A stretch of 64,000 bases of DNA from SIG607 sp045592625 (GCA_045592625.1 JAZNVC010000004.1:219908-283907), one strand, 5' to 3'. Counted from the first letter of the stretch, positions 12,742 to 22,950 are shown. Notes: generated by a model not told the origin, from the sequence alone. Made by a program: numbers and translations.

Positions 12742-15247
12742 AATAAAAATCAGCGATTTAGCAAAAGACCTTAATATGACTTCTAAAGAGCTTGTGGCTT
12801 TTATTGAAACCGCTTTAGGTACCGAGAAAAAGACTGCAGGCAGTGTTGATGAAAACGAATTTGGTATTATTATAGAAAAGCTTACCAAGAAAAATTCTGT
12901 TAAGAGCTTTGACCAATATTTTGCTATGGGTGCAGCCCAGAGCGAAAAGAAAGCACTGGAGCGTCAGGCAGTAAAGGACAAAAAACTTGCCGACCAGATG
13001 GCTATTCTTGAACAGTTAAAGGCTGCACAGGCGGCTCAATCTGCCCCCAAGGCAGAGGAAAAGCCTGCTACCCAGAAGGCAGAAAAGAAAGAAGCACCCA
13101 AAAAGGCTGAGATTAAAAAGGAAGAACCTAAAAAGACTGAGCCTAAAAAAGCAGAAGCTAAAGCCCAGCCCAAAAAGGCTGAGCCTGAGAAGAAGGAATT
13201 TAAGCCTTCCGACCCCAATCCCTTTAAGAAAAGAGAAAAGAAGGAAAATGCAGGTGCAGCTCCCAACAGAGGACCTGCCGAAATTCGTCGTGTTGATACC
13301 CGTACCAATAACATTGATATGGAAAAATACAACGAGAGATACGAAAATATTGCCCCTGCAAACTCTATGAAGGATAACTTCTCCAAAAAGCAGAAAATCC
13401 GTCAGAAGTCTCAGGATTATAAGCGTCCTCAGAGTGCAAAGCGTGAGACCGAAGCAGACAAACTCCGTCGTCTCCAGCTTGAAAAAATCAAGAAAACCCC
13501 CATACTTGTTACCGTTGCCGATGAAATCACCGTAGGCGAACTTGCAGAAAAATTAAAGAAAACTGCAGCCGAGGTTATTAAAACTCTATTAAAGCTTGGT
13601 ATGATGGCAACAGTTAATCAGGTTATAGACTACGATACTGCTGAAATTGTTGTAACCGAAATGGGTGGCAGAATTGAAAGACAGATAGTTGTTACCATTG
13701 AGGACAGAATTATTGACGATACTTTAGATACCGAGGACACCCTGAAGAAGAGAGACCCCGTTATCGTTGTTATGGGTCACGTTGACCACGGTAAAACTTC
13801 CATCCTTGACGCAATAAGAAAATCCTCTGTTGCTTCGGGAGAGGCAGGCGGTATTACTCAGCATATCGGTGCCTACAGAGTAAACTATGAGGGTAATGAT
13901 ATAACCTTCCTTGATACTCCCGGACACGCCGCATTTACAGCTATGCGTTTAAGAGGTGCTATGGCTACCGATATTGCGGTACTTGTTGTTGCGGCTGACG
14001 ACGGTATTATGCCCCAGACCATTGAGGCTATTAACCACGCAAAAGCTGCAGGTGTTCAGATTATTGTTGCTATAAACAAGATGGATAAACCCGAAGCTAA
14101 CCCCGACAGAATTTTACAGCAGCTTACAGAGCATGAGCTTGTTCCTGAAAAATGGGGCGGCGACGTTATTTGTGTTCCCGTATCTGCTAAAACAGGCGAC
14201 GGAATTGATACATTACTTGAAAACATCCTTCTTGTTGCCGAAATGCTTGAACTTAAAGCCAACCCCGACAGAAAGGCAAAGGGTATTGTTATTGAAGCAC
14301 GTCTTGACAAAGGACGCGGACCTGTTGCTACACTTCTTGTTCAGGGCGGTACCTTACATCCCGGTGATATCATTGTTGCAGGTACTACCGTTGGTAGAGT
14401 TCGTACCATGACCAATGAAAACGGCAAATCCTTAAAAGAAGCAGGACCCAGTGTTCCTGTTGAAATTACAGGCCTTGCCGAAACTCCCAGTGCAGGTGAT
14501 TCATTTGACGCAGTTAGCGACGAAAGACTTGCCCGCGAACTTGTTGAACAGCGTAAAGCTAAAATTAAGGAAGAAGAATTTAATGCCGCAACCAAGGTTA
14601 CTCTTGATAACCTCTTTGGAAAACTTTCCGAAGGCGATATAAAAGAACTTGGCGTTATTATTAAAGCCGACGTTCAAGGCTCGGTTGAAGCAGTTAAGGA
14701 TTCTCTCTTAAAGCTTTCTAACGATGAAGTACGTGTAAAGGTGCTTCACGGCGGTGTTGGTGCTATTAACGAGTCCGACGTTGTACTAGCAGGTACAGGT
14801 AATGCTATTATTGTGGGCTTTAACGTTCGTCCTGATGCAGTTGCTAAAGAACTTGCTGAAAGAGACGGTGTTGATATTCGTCTTTACAGGGTTATTTATG
14901 ACTGTATTGATGAAATCGAAGCCGCTATGAAGGGTATGCTTGCACCTAAAACCAGAGAAGTGGTTATCGGTGATATTGAGGTTAGAGATACCTATAAGAT
15001 TTCCAACGTAGGCACTATTGCAGGCTGTTACGTAACAAACGGCAGAGTAACCAGAAACGCTTCCATCCGTGTTGTAAGAGACGGTATTGTTGTAGCTGAA
15101 GATGCCATTGCTTCGCTCAGACGTTTCAAGGATGACGTAAAAGAGGTTGCTCAGGGTTACGAATGCGGTATAAGTCTTGAAAAGTTCTCTGATATTAAGA
15201 TAGGTGACGTATTTGAAGCCTATATTATCGAGGAGTACAGAGACTGA
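12734..15247 (+). CDS. infB: Translation initiation factor IF-2
   Basis: 837 residues. An N-terminal helical IF2N domain, a long Lys/Ala/Glu/Pro linker (about 95-165), a second IF2N domain, then the GTPase domain with GHVDHGKTS (P-loop), DTPGH and NKMD, and domains II-IV. It brings initiator tRNA to the 30S subunit and promotes subunit joining. AAAGGAGG lies eight bases before the ATG at 12734, so earlier in-frame ATGs at 12704 and 12728 are unlikely starts. The repeat-rich linker is typical. Confidence 0.97.
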   Translation: MAKIKISDLAKDLNMTSKELVAFIETALGTEKKTAGSVDENEFGIIIEKLTKKNSVKSFDQYFAMGAAQSEKKALERQAVKDKKLADQMAILEQLKAAQAAQSAPKAEEKPATQKAEKKEAPKKAEIKKEEPKKTEPKKAEAKAQPKKAEPEKKEFKPSDPNPFKKREKKENAGAAPNRGPAEIRRVDTRTNNIDMEKYNERYENIAPANSMKDNFSKKQKIRQKSQDYKRPQSAKRETEADKLRRLQLEKIKKTPILVTVADEITVGELAEKLKKTAAEVIKTLLKLGMMATVNQVIDYDTAEIVVTEMGGRIERQIVVTIEDRIIDDTLDTEDTLKKRDPVIVVMGHVDHGKTSILDAIRKSSVASGEAGGITQHIGAYRVNYEGNDITFLDTPGHAAFTAMRLRGAMATDIAVLVVAADDGIMPQTIEAINHAKAAGVQIIVAINKMDKPEANPDRILQQLTEHELVPEKWGGDVICVPVSAKTGDGIDTLLENILLVAEMLELKANPDRKAKGIVIEARLDKGRGPVATLLVQGGTLHPGDIIVAGTTVGRVRTMTNENGKSLKEAGPSVPVEITGLAETPSAGDSFDAVSDERLARELVEQRKAKIKEEEFNAATKVTLDNLFGKLSEGDIKELGVIIKADVQGSVEAVKDSLLKLSNDEVRVKVLHGGVGAINESDVVLAGTGNAIIVGFNVRPDAVAKELAERDGVDIRLYRVIYDCIDEIEAAMKGMLAPKTREVVIGDIEVRDTYKISNVGTIAGCYVTNGRVTRNASIRVVRDGIVVAEDAIASLRRFKDDVKEVAQGYECGISLEKFSDIKIGDVFEAYIIEEYRD

Positions 15248-15615
15248 TGGCAGGCCATAAAATAGACCGTATAACCTCTGATGTACGTGTGGCAATGGCA
15301 GATATTCTGCGCGACATCAAGGACCCCAGAATCAGCAAAATGCTCAGCATAATAAAGGTGCAGGTAACAAACGATTTATCCTATGCAACCTTTTATGTCA
15401 GCGCTATTGAGGGCAAAGAAATGACCGAATCGTCGGTCAAAGCCCTTAAGGGTGCCGCAGGTTATATCCGCAGAGAATTAGGCTTAAAGGTTAAAATGCG
15501 TAAGGTACCTGAGGTGCGTTTTGTCGCCGATGATTCTATTGCTTTCAGTGCCCATATTTCCTCTATAATTGATTCTTTCGGGGAAGGCGGTAACAGCGAT
15601 GAAAAAGACAATTAA
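15247..15615 (+). CDS. rbfA: Ribosome-binding factor A
   Basis: 122 residues with the KH-like RbfA core (DIKDPRISKMLSIIKVQVTN and YIRRELGLKVKMRKVPEVRF). It binds helix 1 of 16S rRNA during 30S maturation. The ATG shares one base with the infB stop (TGATG). Confidence 0.95.
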   Translation: MAGHKIDRITSDVRVAMADILRDIKDPRISKMLSIIKVQVTNDLSYATFYVSAIEGKEMTESSVKALKGAAGYIRRELGLKVKMRKVPEVRFVADDSIAFSAHISSIIDSFGEGGNSDEKDN

Positions 15616-16615
15616 AATTGTACCCGACAGCATTTGCGAAGAACTGGATATTAAACAAACCTGCCGTTTTTTAAAGGAAAGGGACAACTTTCTTATTCTT
15701 TGTCATGCAACCCCTGACGGCGATACCTTAGGCAGTGCATATGCTCTGGCTTTCGGACTTACCGCTGTGGGCAAAAAATGTATGATTAAGTGTGCAGATG
15801 AAATTCCAGCTAAATACAGTTATTTTACCGATGCATTCAGGAACAGGGAAATAACGTACGAAACGGTAATTGCCGTTGACGTTGCCGACCTTGTACTTTT
15901 AGGCAGTCTTGCAGATATTTTTGTAGGGAAAATTGATTTGTGCATAGACCATCACATTTCCAATACCCGTTTTGCCGACAGACTGTATCTTGACAGCTCT
16001 GCCGCCGCAAACAGTGAGTGTATTTATGATATTTTCCGCCATTTTCCCCTGCCCTTTGATACACTTTCGGCATCTGCTATTTACACAGGTCTTTCCACCG
16101 ACACAGGATCGTTTAAATATTCAAACGTCACCGCTAAAACCCACAGAATTGCGGCTGACCTTTATTCCTATGATATTGATGCGGCTGAAATAGGGAGACT
16201 TATGTTTGATACAAAATCCCGCGGACGACTGGAACTTGAAAGAATGGTGCTTGACAGTGCCGAGTTCCATTTTGACGGTAAATGTATGCTTTTGGTGGCT
16301 ACAAACGAAATGAAGGAAAAAACAGGCTGTACCGACAACGACCTTGAAGGTGTCGCCGTAATTTCCCGTTCTGTCGAGGGTGTTATTGCAGGAATTTCCA
16401 TTAAACAAAAAGAAGATAACACCTATAAGATTTCCCTTCGCACCTATCCTCCCCTTAACGCTTCCGAAATATGTAAAGCCTTTGGCGGCGGCGGTCACAT
16501 AAATGCCGCAGGCTGTAGTTTGAGCGGAAGTCTTACAGAGGTTAAAAAGCAAATTTTAGACGTTATAGAAAAAAATCTGGAGGCAATAAATGCAGGGACT
16601 TCTACTGATAAATAA
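15599..16615 (+). CDS. nrnA: DHH-family oligoribonuclease / PAP phosphatase NrnA-like
   Basis: About 338 residues. The DHH catalytic motifs are visible: CHATPDGDTLGSA, VDVADL, and CIDHHISN; a C-terminal DHHA1 domain contains GGGGHINAAG. Such enzymes degrade nanoRNA and may hydrolyse pAp or c-di-AMP products. I prefer the ATG at 15599, which overlaps the end of rbfA by 17 bases; an upstream in-frame start at 15569 has no ribosome site. It sits between rbfA and truB as in many Bacillota. Confidence 0.92.
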   Translation: MKKTIKIVPDSICEELDIKQTCRFLKERDNFLILCHATPDGDTLGSAYALAFGLTAVGKKCMIKCADEIPAKYSYFTDAFRNREITYETVIAVDVADLVLLGSLADIFVGKIDLCIDHHISNTRFADRLYLDSSAAANSECIYDIFRHFPLPFDTLSASAIYTGLSTDTGSFKYSNVTAKTHRIAADLYSYDIDAAEIGRLMFDTKSRGRLELERMVLDSAEFHFDGKCMLLVATNEMKEKTGCTDNDLEGVAVISRSVEGVIAGISIKQKEDNTYKISLRTYPPLNASEICKAFGGGGHINAAGCSLSGSLTEVKKQILDVIEKNLEAINAGTSTDK

Positions 16616-17483
16616 GCCAAAAGATATTACCTCATTTAAGGCAGTTTCTGCCGTACGCAAAAAAGCAAATACCAAAAAAGTAGGTCACACCGGTACGTTA
16701 GATCCTTTAGCTACCGGTGTATTGCCTGTTTTGGTAGGTAAAGCTACAAGTCTTTGCGATTATCTGCTAACTGCTGATAAAAGTTATATTGCTACCGTTA
16801 AGGCGGGTATTACCACCGACACTCTTGATATAACGGGTGAAGTTTTAAGCAAAAGCACACCCGATTTCAGCAAAGAAAATCTTATTTGTGCACTAAATCA
16901 TTTTACAGGAGAGCAACTTCAGACTCCTCCTATCTATTCCGCCATAAAAAAAGACGGCGTTCCCCTTTACAAACTTGCCCGCAAGGGACAGCAAGTAGAG
17001 GTGGAAAAAAGGAAAATAACCGTTTACGACATAAAGCTTTTGGATTTTTGCGAAAAAGATTATACCTTTAAAATTGATGTTAGCTGTTCCAAGGGCACCT
17101 ATATTCGTTCACTTTGCCGTGATATCGGATTGTTTTTAGGATGCGGTGCTACCCTTACACAGCTGGTACGTACCAAAACAGGCGGTTTTTCTCTTGATTC
17201 TTGCGTTGATTTAGACGCACTGAATGAAGAAAATATATCTTCATATCTTTTAAGTGAAGAACTGGCTGTAGCACATCTTCCCGAAATTTCAATCACGCTT
17301 AATCAGGCAAAAAGATTTTCATGCGGAGGAAAGTTATCCTTTGACCGATTAAGCCAAGAAATAAAAGAAGACATATGCTATAGAGTAAAATATAAAGATA
17401 TATTTGTCGGAATAGGCTATGCCGACAAAGAAAATAAAGAAATAAAAATAAAATGCATTATAAATCCCATAAAGGAAGATTAA
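16590..17483 (+). CDS. truB: tRNA pseudouridine(55) synthase TruB
   Basis: 297 residues. INKPKDITSF and KKVGHTGTLDPLATGVLPV contain the catalytic Asp; later motifs (YSAIKKDGVPLYKLARKG, CSKGTYIRSL) also fit. It makes pseudouridine 55 in the T-loop of tRNA. It overlaps the previous gene by 26 bases with TGGAGG before its ATG. Confidence 0.96.
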   Translation: MQGLLLINKPKDITSFKAVSAVRKKANTKKVGHTGTLDPLATGVLPVLVGKATSLCDYLLTADKSYIATVKAGITTDTLDITGEVLSKSTPDFSKENLICALNHFTGEQLQTPPIYSAIKKDGVPLYKLARKGQQVEVEKRKITVYDIKLLDFCEKDYTFKIDVSCSKGTYIRSLCRDIGLFLGCGATLTQLVRTKTGGFSLDSCVDLDALNEENISSYLLSEELAVAHLPEISITLNQAKRFSCGGKLSFDRLSQEIKEDICYRVKYKDIFVGIGYADKENKEIKIKCIINPIKED

Positions 17484-17484
17484 A

Positions 17485-18357
17485 ATGACGGAAACTGCTG
17501 TTGCGCTGGGCACCTTTGACGGTGTTCATCTTGGTCATAAAGTTGTTTTAAAGACTGCTGTAAACAGCGGTCTGTTTCCCGTTGCAGTAGTTTTCTCCAT
17601 ACCCCCAAAGGCATTTTTAAAAAACGAAAAAATAATTCTTTCGGATTTAAACGAAAAAACCCGTATTATAAAAGAAACTGGTGTTAAAGAACTTCATTAT
17701 CTTGATTTCAGCAAGATAAAGGACATTTCCGCCGTTGATTTTTTTGACTATATAAAAGAAAAATACAATCCGAAAATGATAGTATGCGGTTTTAATTACA
17801 CCTTTGGAAAAAACTGCTCAGGAGATATTTCATTACTTAAAGAGCTATGCGATAAAAACGGAATAACCTTAAAGATAGTAGAAAAAATCTGTGCCTTCGG
17901 ACAGGTTGTTTCCAGTTCGCATATACGGGAATTGCTTAAAAACGGCGACCCCGAAACAGCCGCTAAACTTATGGGACATCCCTTCTCGGTAAGCGGTAAG
18001 GTGCTTCACGGAGACAAACGGGGAAGACAAATGGATTTCCCCACCGTTAATCAGTTGCTTAATGAAAAAACCGCACTTTTAAAATTCGGCGTTTATATGT
18101 CTAAAATGATAATAGACAATAAAGAATATTACGGTATGACAAATATAGGAAAACGCCCCACCTTCCCCTCGGATAATCCCCTTTGCGAAACACATCTTTT
18201 TGATTTTTCGGGCGATTTGTACGGTAGAAACCTACGTCTTTATCTGCTTAAATTTATAAGGGAAGAACAAAAATTTTCAGGACTAAGTGACCTTAAAAAC
18301 GCTCTGGAAAAAGATAAAAAGAAGATTTATGCTATTTTGGATAGCAAAAAACAATAA
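17485..18357 (+). CDS. ribF: Bifunctional riboflavin kinase / FAD synthetase
   Basis: 290 residues. The nucleotidyltransferase half has ALGTFDGVHLGHK and SSSHIRELLKNGD; the C-terminal flavokinase half has GKVLHGDKRGRQMDFPTVN and GMTNIGKRPTF. It converts riboflavin to FMN and FAD. It starts two bases after truB and ends the operon. Confidence 0.96.
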   Translation: MTETAVALGTFDGVHLGHKVVLKTAVNSGLFPVAVVFSIPPKAFLKNEKIILSDLNEKTRIIKETGVKELHYLDFSKIKDISAVDFFDYIKEKYNPKMIVCGFNYTFGKNCSGDISLLKELCDKNGITLKIVEKICAFGQVVSSSHIRELLKNGDPETAAKLMGHPFSVSGKVLHGDKRGRQMDFPTVNQLLNEKTALLKFGVYMSKMIIDNKEYYGMTNIGKRPTFPSDNPLCETHLFDFSGDLYGRNLRLYLLKFIREEQKFSGLSDLKNALEKDKKKIYAILDSKKQ

Positions 18358-18427
18358 AATTCGACCGTTTTTAAACGCATTTTGTAATAAATTTGTTACT
18401 TTTTTTAATTTTTGTGCAATATTTCCA

Positions 18428-18456
18428 TTGAATATTCCTTGAATTTATGTTAACAT
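18428..18456 (+). promoter_or_regulatory. Possible promoter of the secreted dockerin protein at 18493
   Basis: TTGAAT, 17 bases, TAACAT. A modest match, 36 bases before the start codon. Confidence 0.4.
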
Positions 18457-18492
18457 ACTTTGTGTTGTTACTAAATTCAAGGAGTTTTTATT

Positions 18493-20250
18493 TTGAAAAA
18501 GAAATTTTTATCACTGATTATTTCGTTTTTACTTATAATAACAGTTTTCAGCATTCCCGCTAATGCCTGGGTTCAGTACATTTCTCCCAGTCAGGTCAGC
18601 GGCAGTGACTATACCGATAACCCTGCCTTTGCCAAGGCTCTTGATGATTTATTTGCGGGAGATATCGACCTATACAGCGACTCTGCTCGTAAAAAGGAAG
18701 TTTCAATGCCTTTGGGCTTTAGACTTTCTATGAACAATGCATATTATATGTATAGTACCTCAAGGGGCACACAAACTTACGGATGGACATGTTTTATCTA
18801 CTCTAACGGTGCATTCAATAAACTTTTCGGCGAGTACGTTCACAGAGGAACCGGACTTAAAAACTGTTATATAGCCGTTGGAAAAGGTGCTTCCAAAATG
18901 ACCTATGCACTTTTAAGAGATGCTGACATAAAAGCAGGGGCTTACATACGTACCTCACCTAAATCCGATGGCTCATATTACGGCGAAGACGGACATTCTA
19001 TGATAATTTTAGGTTATGACGAAAAATATATTACATATCTTGAGGGTAACGGAGACGGAAAAGGACTGGTAAGAGTTACAAAACGCACCTATGCTGAATT
19101 CAACTCCGCACAGCTTACAGGCAGAGGCAGAAAAATAACACATATTGTTCAGCCTAAAGAAGAGTGGTTTAATACCCTTTATCCAAACGGCCCCGAAACC
19201 TATACATACACAGTTTCATATAACGCAAACGGCGGTACAGGTGAGGAGGCAGATTTTACCGTTCCCTTTAATACCGAATTTTCACTCAGTGGAGAAAATT
19301 TTGACCACTATAATTACGATTTTAACGGTTTTAATTTAAAACGTAATAACGATGGCAAATGGCTTTGCAAAAACGGCTGGAGTAATGAAAAGGAAATTAC
19401 CGTTGAAAATCCATTATCTATCATAAACAGCGGTGAAAAACTTAAATTAGATGAAGATTTTATAACCGACAATTTAACCGACCATTCATATACCGCTTAT
19501 GCCGTATGGAAAGAAGTTCCATATGAAAAATGCACCTCAGTTAAGCTTATCAGCACCCCCGTCAGTCGAGAAAGTTACCCATTAAACAGCACGGTTTCTT
19601 TTTCGGGCAGTGTTATAGAGTTTACCTTTGAGTCGGGAAAAACCACCGAAGTAACGGTACTGGGCACCTGCAGCAGTACAAAAAGCCAGACCTTCCGTTT
19701 TAACAAAAATTCCTACAGCTTTTATATCGACAGCTTTGTAGAAAAGGAAGGCGACAATACCTGCTTTATAAGACTTGATGATTTTAACGGCAGTTTAACA
19801 ACTGTAAAAGGCTCAACAGCCATAGTATCTACCTCAATTTCAGGACAGCCTTCGGCAATATGGGGCGAAAATGCTCAAATCACCCTGAATTTCCATGATG
19901 CCCAAAGCGAAACGGTAAAGGCTATAGGATTTGAAGTACTCAGTGAAAGCGACTTCATAACAGGACGTATGTTAACCGATGGCGGTTTTTACATCGATTG
20001 GACATACAGCGTAACTGTAGGCGAAAATCCCACAGTTTGTTATCCCTGCGGTACTTCTCTGCCTATTATTTATGGAGATATAAATATGGACGGAAAAATC
20101 AGCACAATAGATTTAGCGGCTCTTAAATTGATTCTTGCAAATGAAAGAACCGATTTTTACAAAGCATTTCTTACAAGTGATATAAATAGTGACGGACAGG
20201 TAAATACCGTCGACCTTGCTAAAATAAAACTTACCTTAGCCGGACTGTAA
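18493..20250 (+). CDS. Secreted cysteine-peptidase-like protein with a C-terminal dockerin
   Basis: 585 residues. A signal peptide (positive MKKKF, hydrophobic stretch, cleavage near NAWA-type NAW at about 26). Residues 90-220 have a possible Cys-His-Asn catalytic set: WTCFIYSNGAF, then EDGHSMIILGYD, then YLEGNGDG, reminiscent of NlpC/P60 or CHAP amidases. A Listeria-Bacteroides-type repeat follows (YTVSYNANGGTGEEADFTVP), then a beta-rich part. The last 60 residues are a type I dockerin: DINMDGKISTIDLAALKLIL and DINSDGQVNTVDLAKIKLTL, two calcium-binding repeats. The start is TTG with AAGGAG before it. Exact substrate unknown. Confidence 0.8.
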   Translation: MKKKFLSLIISFLLIITVFSIPANAWVQYISPSQVSGSDYTDNPAFAKALDDLFAGDIDLYSDSARKKEVSMPLGFRLSMNNAYYMYSTSRGTQTYGWTCFIYSNGAFNKLFGEYVHRGTGLKNCYIAVGKGASKMTYALLRDADIKAGAYIRTSPKSDGSYYGEDGHSMIILGYDEKYITYLEGNGDGKGLVRVTKRTYAEFNSAQLTGRGRKITHIVQPKEEWFNTLYPNGPETYTYTVSYNANGGTGEEADFTVPFNTEFSLSGENFDHYNYDFNGFNLKRNNDGKWLCKNGWSNEKEITVENPLSIINSGEKLKLDEDFITDNLTDHSYTAYAVWKEVPYEKCTSVKLISTPVSRESYPLNSTVSFSGSVIEFTFESGKTTEVTVLGTCSSTKSQTFRFNKNSYSFYIDSFVEKEGDNTCFIRLDDFNGSLTTVKGSTAIVSTSISGQPSAIWGENAQITLNFHDAQSETVKAIGFEVLSESDFITGRMLTDGGFYIDWTYSVTVGENPTVCYPCGTSLPIIYGDINMDGKISTIDLAALKLILANERTDFYKAFLTSDINSDGQVNTVDLAKIKLTLAGL

Positions 20251-20265
20251 AATTAAATAAGAATC

Positions 20266-20302
20266 AAAACCGCAGGAAAATAAATTCCTGCGGTTTTTCT
20301 TT
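20266..20302 (+). terminator. Terminator after the first dockerin gene
   Basis: AAAACCGCAGGAA pairs with TTCCTGCGGTTTTT, followed by Ts. Confidence 0.9.
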
Positions 20303-20362
20303 TGTAAACAACTCTGTAATTTTTCGTTTTTAAATTGTAACTAAATAATACAAAATCGTAAC

Positions 20363-20391
20363 TTGACATATGAGATTAGTTGTGATATAAT
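20363..20391 (+). promoter_or_regulatory. Promoter of the second dockerin gene
   Basis: TTGACA, 17 bases, TATAAT. A leader of about 70 bases follows. Confidence 0.85.
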
Positions 20392-20467
20392 ATACGTACG
20401 GCTTTGTGTGCCTTAAATTTTTTACGGTTTTGCGTCGGTCGACGCTTCTATATTTCGGAGGTTCTTT

Positions 20468-21727
20468 ATGAGAAAAATCTTATCCTTGGTCTTGGCTTTA
20501 ATAATCGCAATCGCGATTATTCCTGTTTCTTCCATACAGGTTCAGGCTGCGGACTATAAAATTGAAAAGGCTATCGAGTGGGCAACCGCAACCGCTAATG
20601 ACAACACTCACGGTTACAGCATGTCCAGTCGTCACGGCCCAAACTACGACTGTTCTTCATTTGTCAGCTACGCCTTTAAAAATGCGGGTTTTGCCGTTAA
20701 AGGCGTTCCTAATTCCAGTTCTATGATTTCCACCTTTAGCAAAATAGGTTTTAAAGCCTATAAAAAAGGCACTGTTGAGCCTCGCCGCGGCGACATTTAC
20801 GTTCAGCCCGGCAGCCACGTTGAACTTTATCTTGGCAACGGCTACTGTGCAGGGGCTCACGAAAACACCGACGGCAAAAGCGGTGACTCTAAGGGAAACG
20901 AAATCGACATCAGACCGTTAAGCAAATGTTCTTGGTGCCGCAATAAGCAATACACCTATATTTTAAGATACGAAGGTCCCGAAACCTATACATACACATT
21001 TGCTTACAACGCTTTAAACGGAAGTGAAAGCACAAATTCTTTTGTTGCAGAATTCGGCAAAGAGTTTGAAGTTAACCATACCGACACCAAAGAAGGCTAT
21101 TCTCTTGCCGGTTGGAACATTCAGCGCGGACGTGACAATGCATGGCTCACTCCTGATGGTTGGCTCACCGAAGAGCAGATTTATCAGAAATCCACTTCAA
21201 AAACCGCTTATGTAAACGGTACTGTCCTTACCTTTGACGAGGGTTGGACTTCTTCATATAGCTGTGACACACTGTTCACACTTTACGCTGTATGGACCCC
21301 CGACAGATACACTGTAAATTTTGACGCCAACTTAGGTGTTAACGCTCCCCCGTCTCAGACCAAAATCCACGGAAGTGATTTAATTTTAAGTGAAAACTCC
21401 CCTTCCCGTTCGGGATACACCTTCTTAGGTTGGGCAGAGTCCCCCGATGCCTCTGTTCCCACATATCTTCCGGGTGCATATTACTACTATAACGGAGCAA
21501 CCACTCTTTATGCAGTATGGCAAGCGAACACTCTTGAAGGCAATATTTTCAGTAAAGATTCAATAAGCACTACCACCCTTGCCGCATTCAAGCTTTTATT
21601 ATCAGGAAATGTAGTTATTGATAGCGAAACAATATCTAATGCAGACTACAATAACGACGGTGTTGTAAGCACACTGGACCTTGCAACCGTAAAGCTTCAT
21701 TTAGCAGGATTGGAACTTATAAAATAA
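20468..21727 (+). CDS. Secreted NlpC/P60-like amidase with wall-type repeats and a dockerin
   Basis: 419 residues. Signal peptide (MRKILSLVLALIIAIAII, cleavage after VQA near 27). The NlpC/P60 catalytic Cys lies in YDCSSFVSYAF at about residue 62; the His is in GSHVELYLGNGYCAGAHEN at about 117. Two Listeria-Bacteroides-type repeats follow (NFDANLGVNAPPS; SGYTFLGWAESP). The C-terminus is a dockerin with one clear calcium repeat (DYNNDGVVSTLDLATVKLHL) and one degenerate repeat. It probably cuts peptidoglycan stem peptides outside the cell. GGAGG lies before the ATG. Confidence 0.87.
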   Translation: MRKILSLVLALIIAIAIIPVSSIQVQAADYKIEKAIEWATATANDNTHGYSMSSRHGPNYDCSSFVSYAFKNAGFAVKGVPNSSSMISTFSKIGFKAYKKGTVEPRRGDIYVQPGSHVELYLGNGYCAGAHENTDGKSGDSKGNEIDIRPLSKCSWCRNKQYTYILRYEGPETYTYTFAYNALNGSESTNSFVAEFGKEFEVNHTDTKEGYSLAGWNIQRGRDNAWLTPDGWLTEEQIYQKSTSKTAYVNGTVLTFDEGWTSSYSCDTLFTLYAVWTPDRYTVNFDANLGVNAPPSQTKIHGSDLILSENSPSRSGYTFLGWAESPDASVPTYLPGAYYYYNGATTLYAVWQANTLEGNIFSKDSISTTTLAAFKLLLSGNVVIDSETISNADYNNDGVVSTLDLATVKLHLAGLELIK

Positions 21728-21732
21728 TTAGC

Positions 21733-21767
21733 AAAAAAGTGATGAAACAGTTTTTCATCACTTTTTT
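21733..21767. terminator. Bidirectional terminator between the dockerin gene and the CDF gene
   Basis: AAAAAAGTGATGAAA pairs with TTTCATCACTTTTTT around CAG. It lies between two converging genes and overlaps the end of the CDF gene. Confidence 0.9.
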
Positions 21768-22950
21768 ATTTTCCCATATAATCTCTGTCAACGGTAATCA
21801 CACATACAAAGGTGGGATTGATTTCCCGTGCCAAACTATTTATCTTTTCTTTAAATTCCTTTTCTTCTATTTTCAGTGTGCCGGGAAGTACTGCATCAAA
21901 AATAAGGTTGGTTCTCTCCTGTGCCAAGGGGGTCATACGAAAATCGTGAATGGTTACCGATTCGTGAATTGTTTTAACCTTTTCGCTTAAAGCCATTCTT
22001 ATTTGGCTTACCACTTCGTTATCGATATCAATAGGGTCGCTGTGAATGGTAAGTAAAATGCCCAGTTTTTCGCCAACCATTTTTTCACATAGGTCAATCT
22101 GTTCGTGACAATGAACAATGTCAATATTTTGAGATACCTCTACGTGAACCGAGGCGAGACGTCTGCCGGGACCGTAATTGTGAACTATAAGGTCGTGAAT
22201 AGCAGAAAAATCCGAAAAGGAAAGTATTATCTTTTCAAGTTCATTAATAAGTTCTTCCTCAGGCGGCTGACCCAACAGTTTATCTACCGTTTCCTTTGCC
22301 GCACCTATGCCGGAATAGATTATAAATAAGCCAACCAAAACGCCCATTATAGCGTCAAGATTTATGTAAGACGGTACAAAGCGAGAGCAAACTGCCGACA
22401 ATATAATTACTGCGGTAGCTATTGCATCATTTCTGCTGTCCTGAGATGTAGCAAAAAGAGCATCGGAGGAAAGCATTTTCCCCAGTTTTTTATTAAAGAA
22501 GAAAAGCCATAACTTAACAGCCACCGATATACCCAGTACTATATAAACTATTAAGGGATATTTTGGAGCAGACTCTTTAGCAATTAAAGCCTCTACAGAG
22601 CTTTTTATAAGTTCAAAGCCCACAAGAAGAATAAGCATAGCCACAAGAAATGCCGAAAGATATTCCATTCTTCCGTGACCGAAGGGGTGGTCCTTATCGG
22701 CAGGTTTAGCCGCCATTTTAAAGCCCACCATAGTAATAATGCCCGAACCCATATCCGAAAGGTTATTAAGTCCGTCTGCCATTACCGAAATACTGCCGGT
22801 TATAATACCTACAGCTATTTTAGAAAGACTTAAAAAGAAATTGCAAATAATCCCTGTTATTCCCGAAAGCGTTCCGTAGGCACTTCGCACCCTTACGTCA
22901 TTTATCCTGTCGTTATCCTTAACAAAAAGTTTAAGCAATAACCTTGTCAT
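21766..22950 (-). CDS. Cation diffusion facilitator family transporter
   Basis: 394 residues. Six membrane spans with the CDF metal-site patterns SVMADGLNNLSDMGS and TSQDSRNDAIATA, GHGRMEYL in the loop, then a cytoplasmic domain of the CDF C-terminal type, here extended beyond the usual length by a second region. It likely exports divalent metals (Zn, Fe or Mn) for protons. Its ATG overlaps the ddl stop by three bases (ATATGA), so it is the last gene of the murF-ddl operon. Confidence 0.92.
   Translation of the reverse strand: MTRLLLKLFVKDNDRINDVRVRSAYGTLSGITGIICNFFLSLSKIAVGIITGSISVMADGLNNLSDMGSGIITMVGFKMAAKPADKDHPFGHGRMEYLSAFLVAMLILLVGFELIKSSVEALIAKESAPKYPLIVYIVLGISVAVKLWLFFFNKKLGKMLSSDALFATSQDSRNDAIATAVIILSAVCSRFVPSYINLDAIMGVLVGLFIIYSGIGAAKETVDKLLGQPPEEELINELEKIILSFSDFSAIHDLIVHNYGPGRRLASVHVEVSQNIDIVHCHEQIDLCEKMVGEKLGILLTIHSDPIDIDNEVVSQIRMALSEKVKTIHESVTIHDFRMTPLAQERTNLIFDAVLPGTLKIEEKEFKEKINSLAREINPTFVCVITVDRDYMGK

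Noticed and set aside
14786..15295. Minus-strand open frame across infB and rbfA
   Set aside because: Antisense to conserved genes, no promoter or ribosome site, no recognisable domain.
18428..20250. Cellulosome scaffold locus
   Set aside because: Dockerins are present, but no cohesin, scaffoldin or glycoside hydrolase is encoded in the window.
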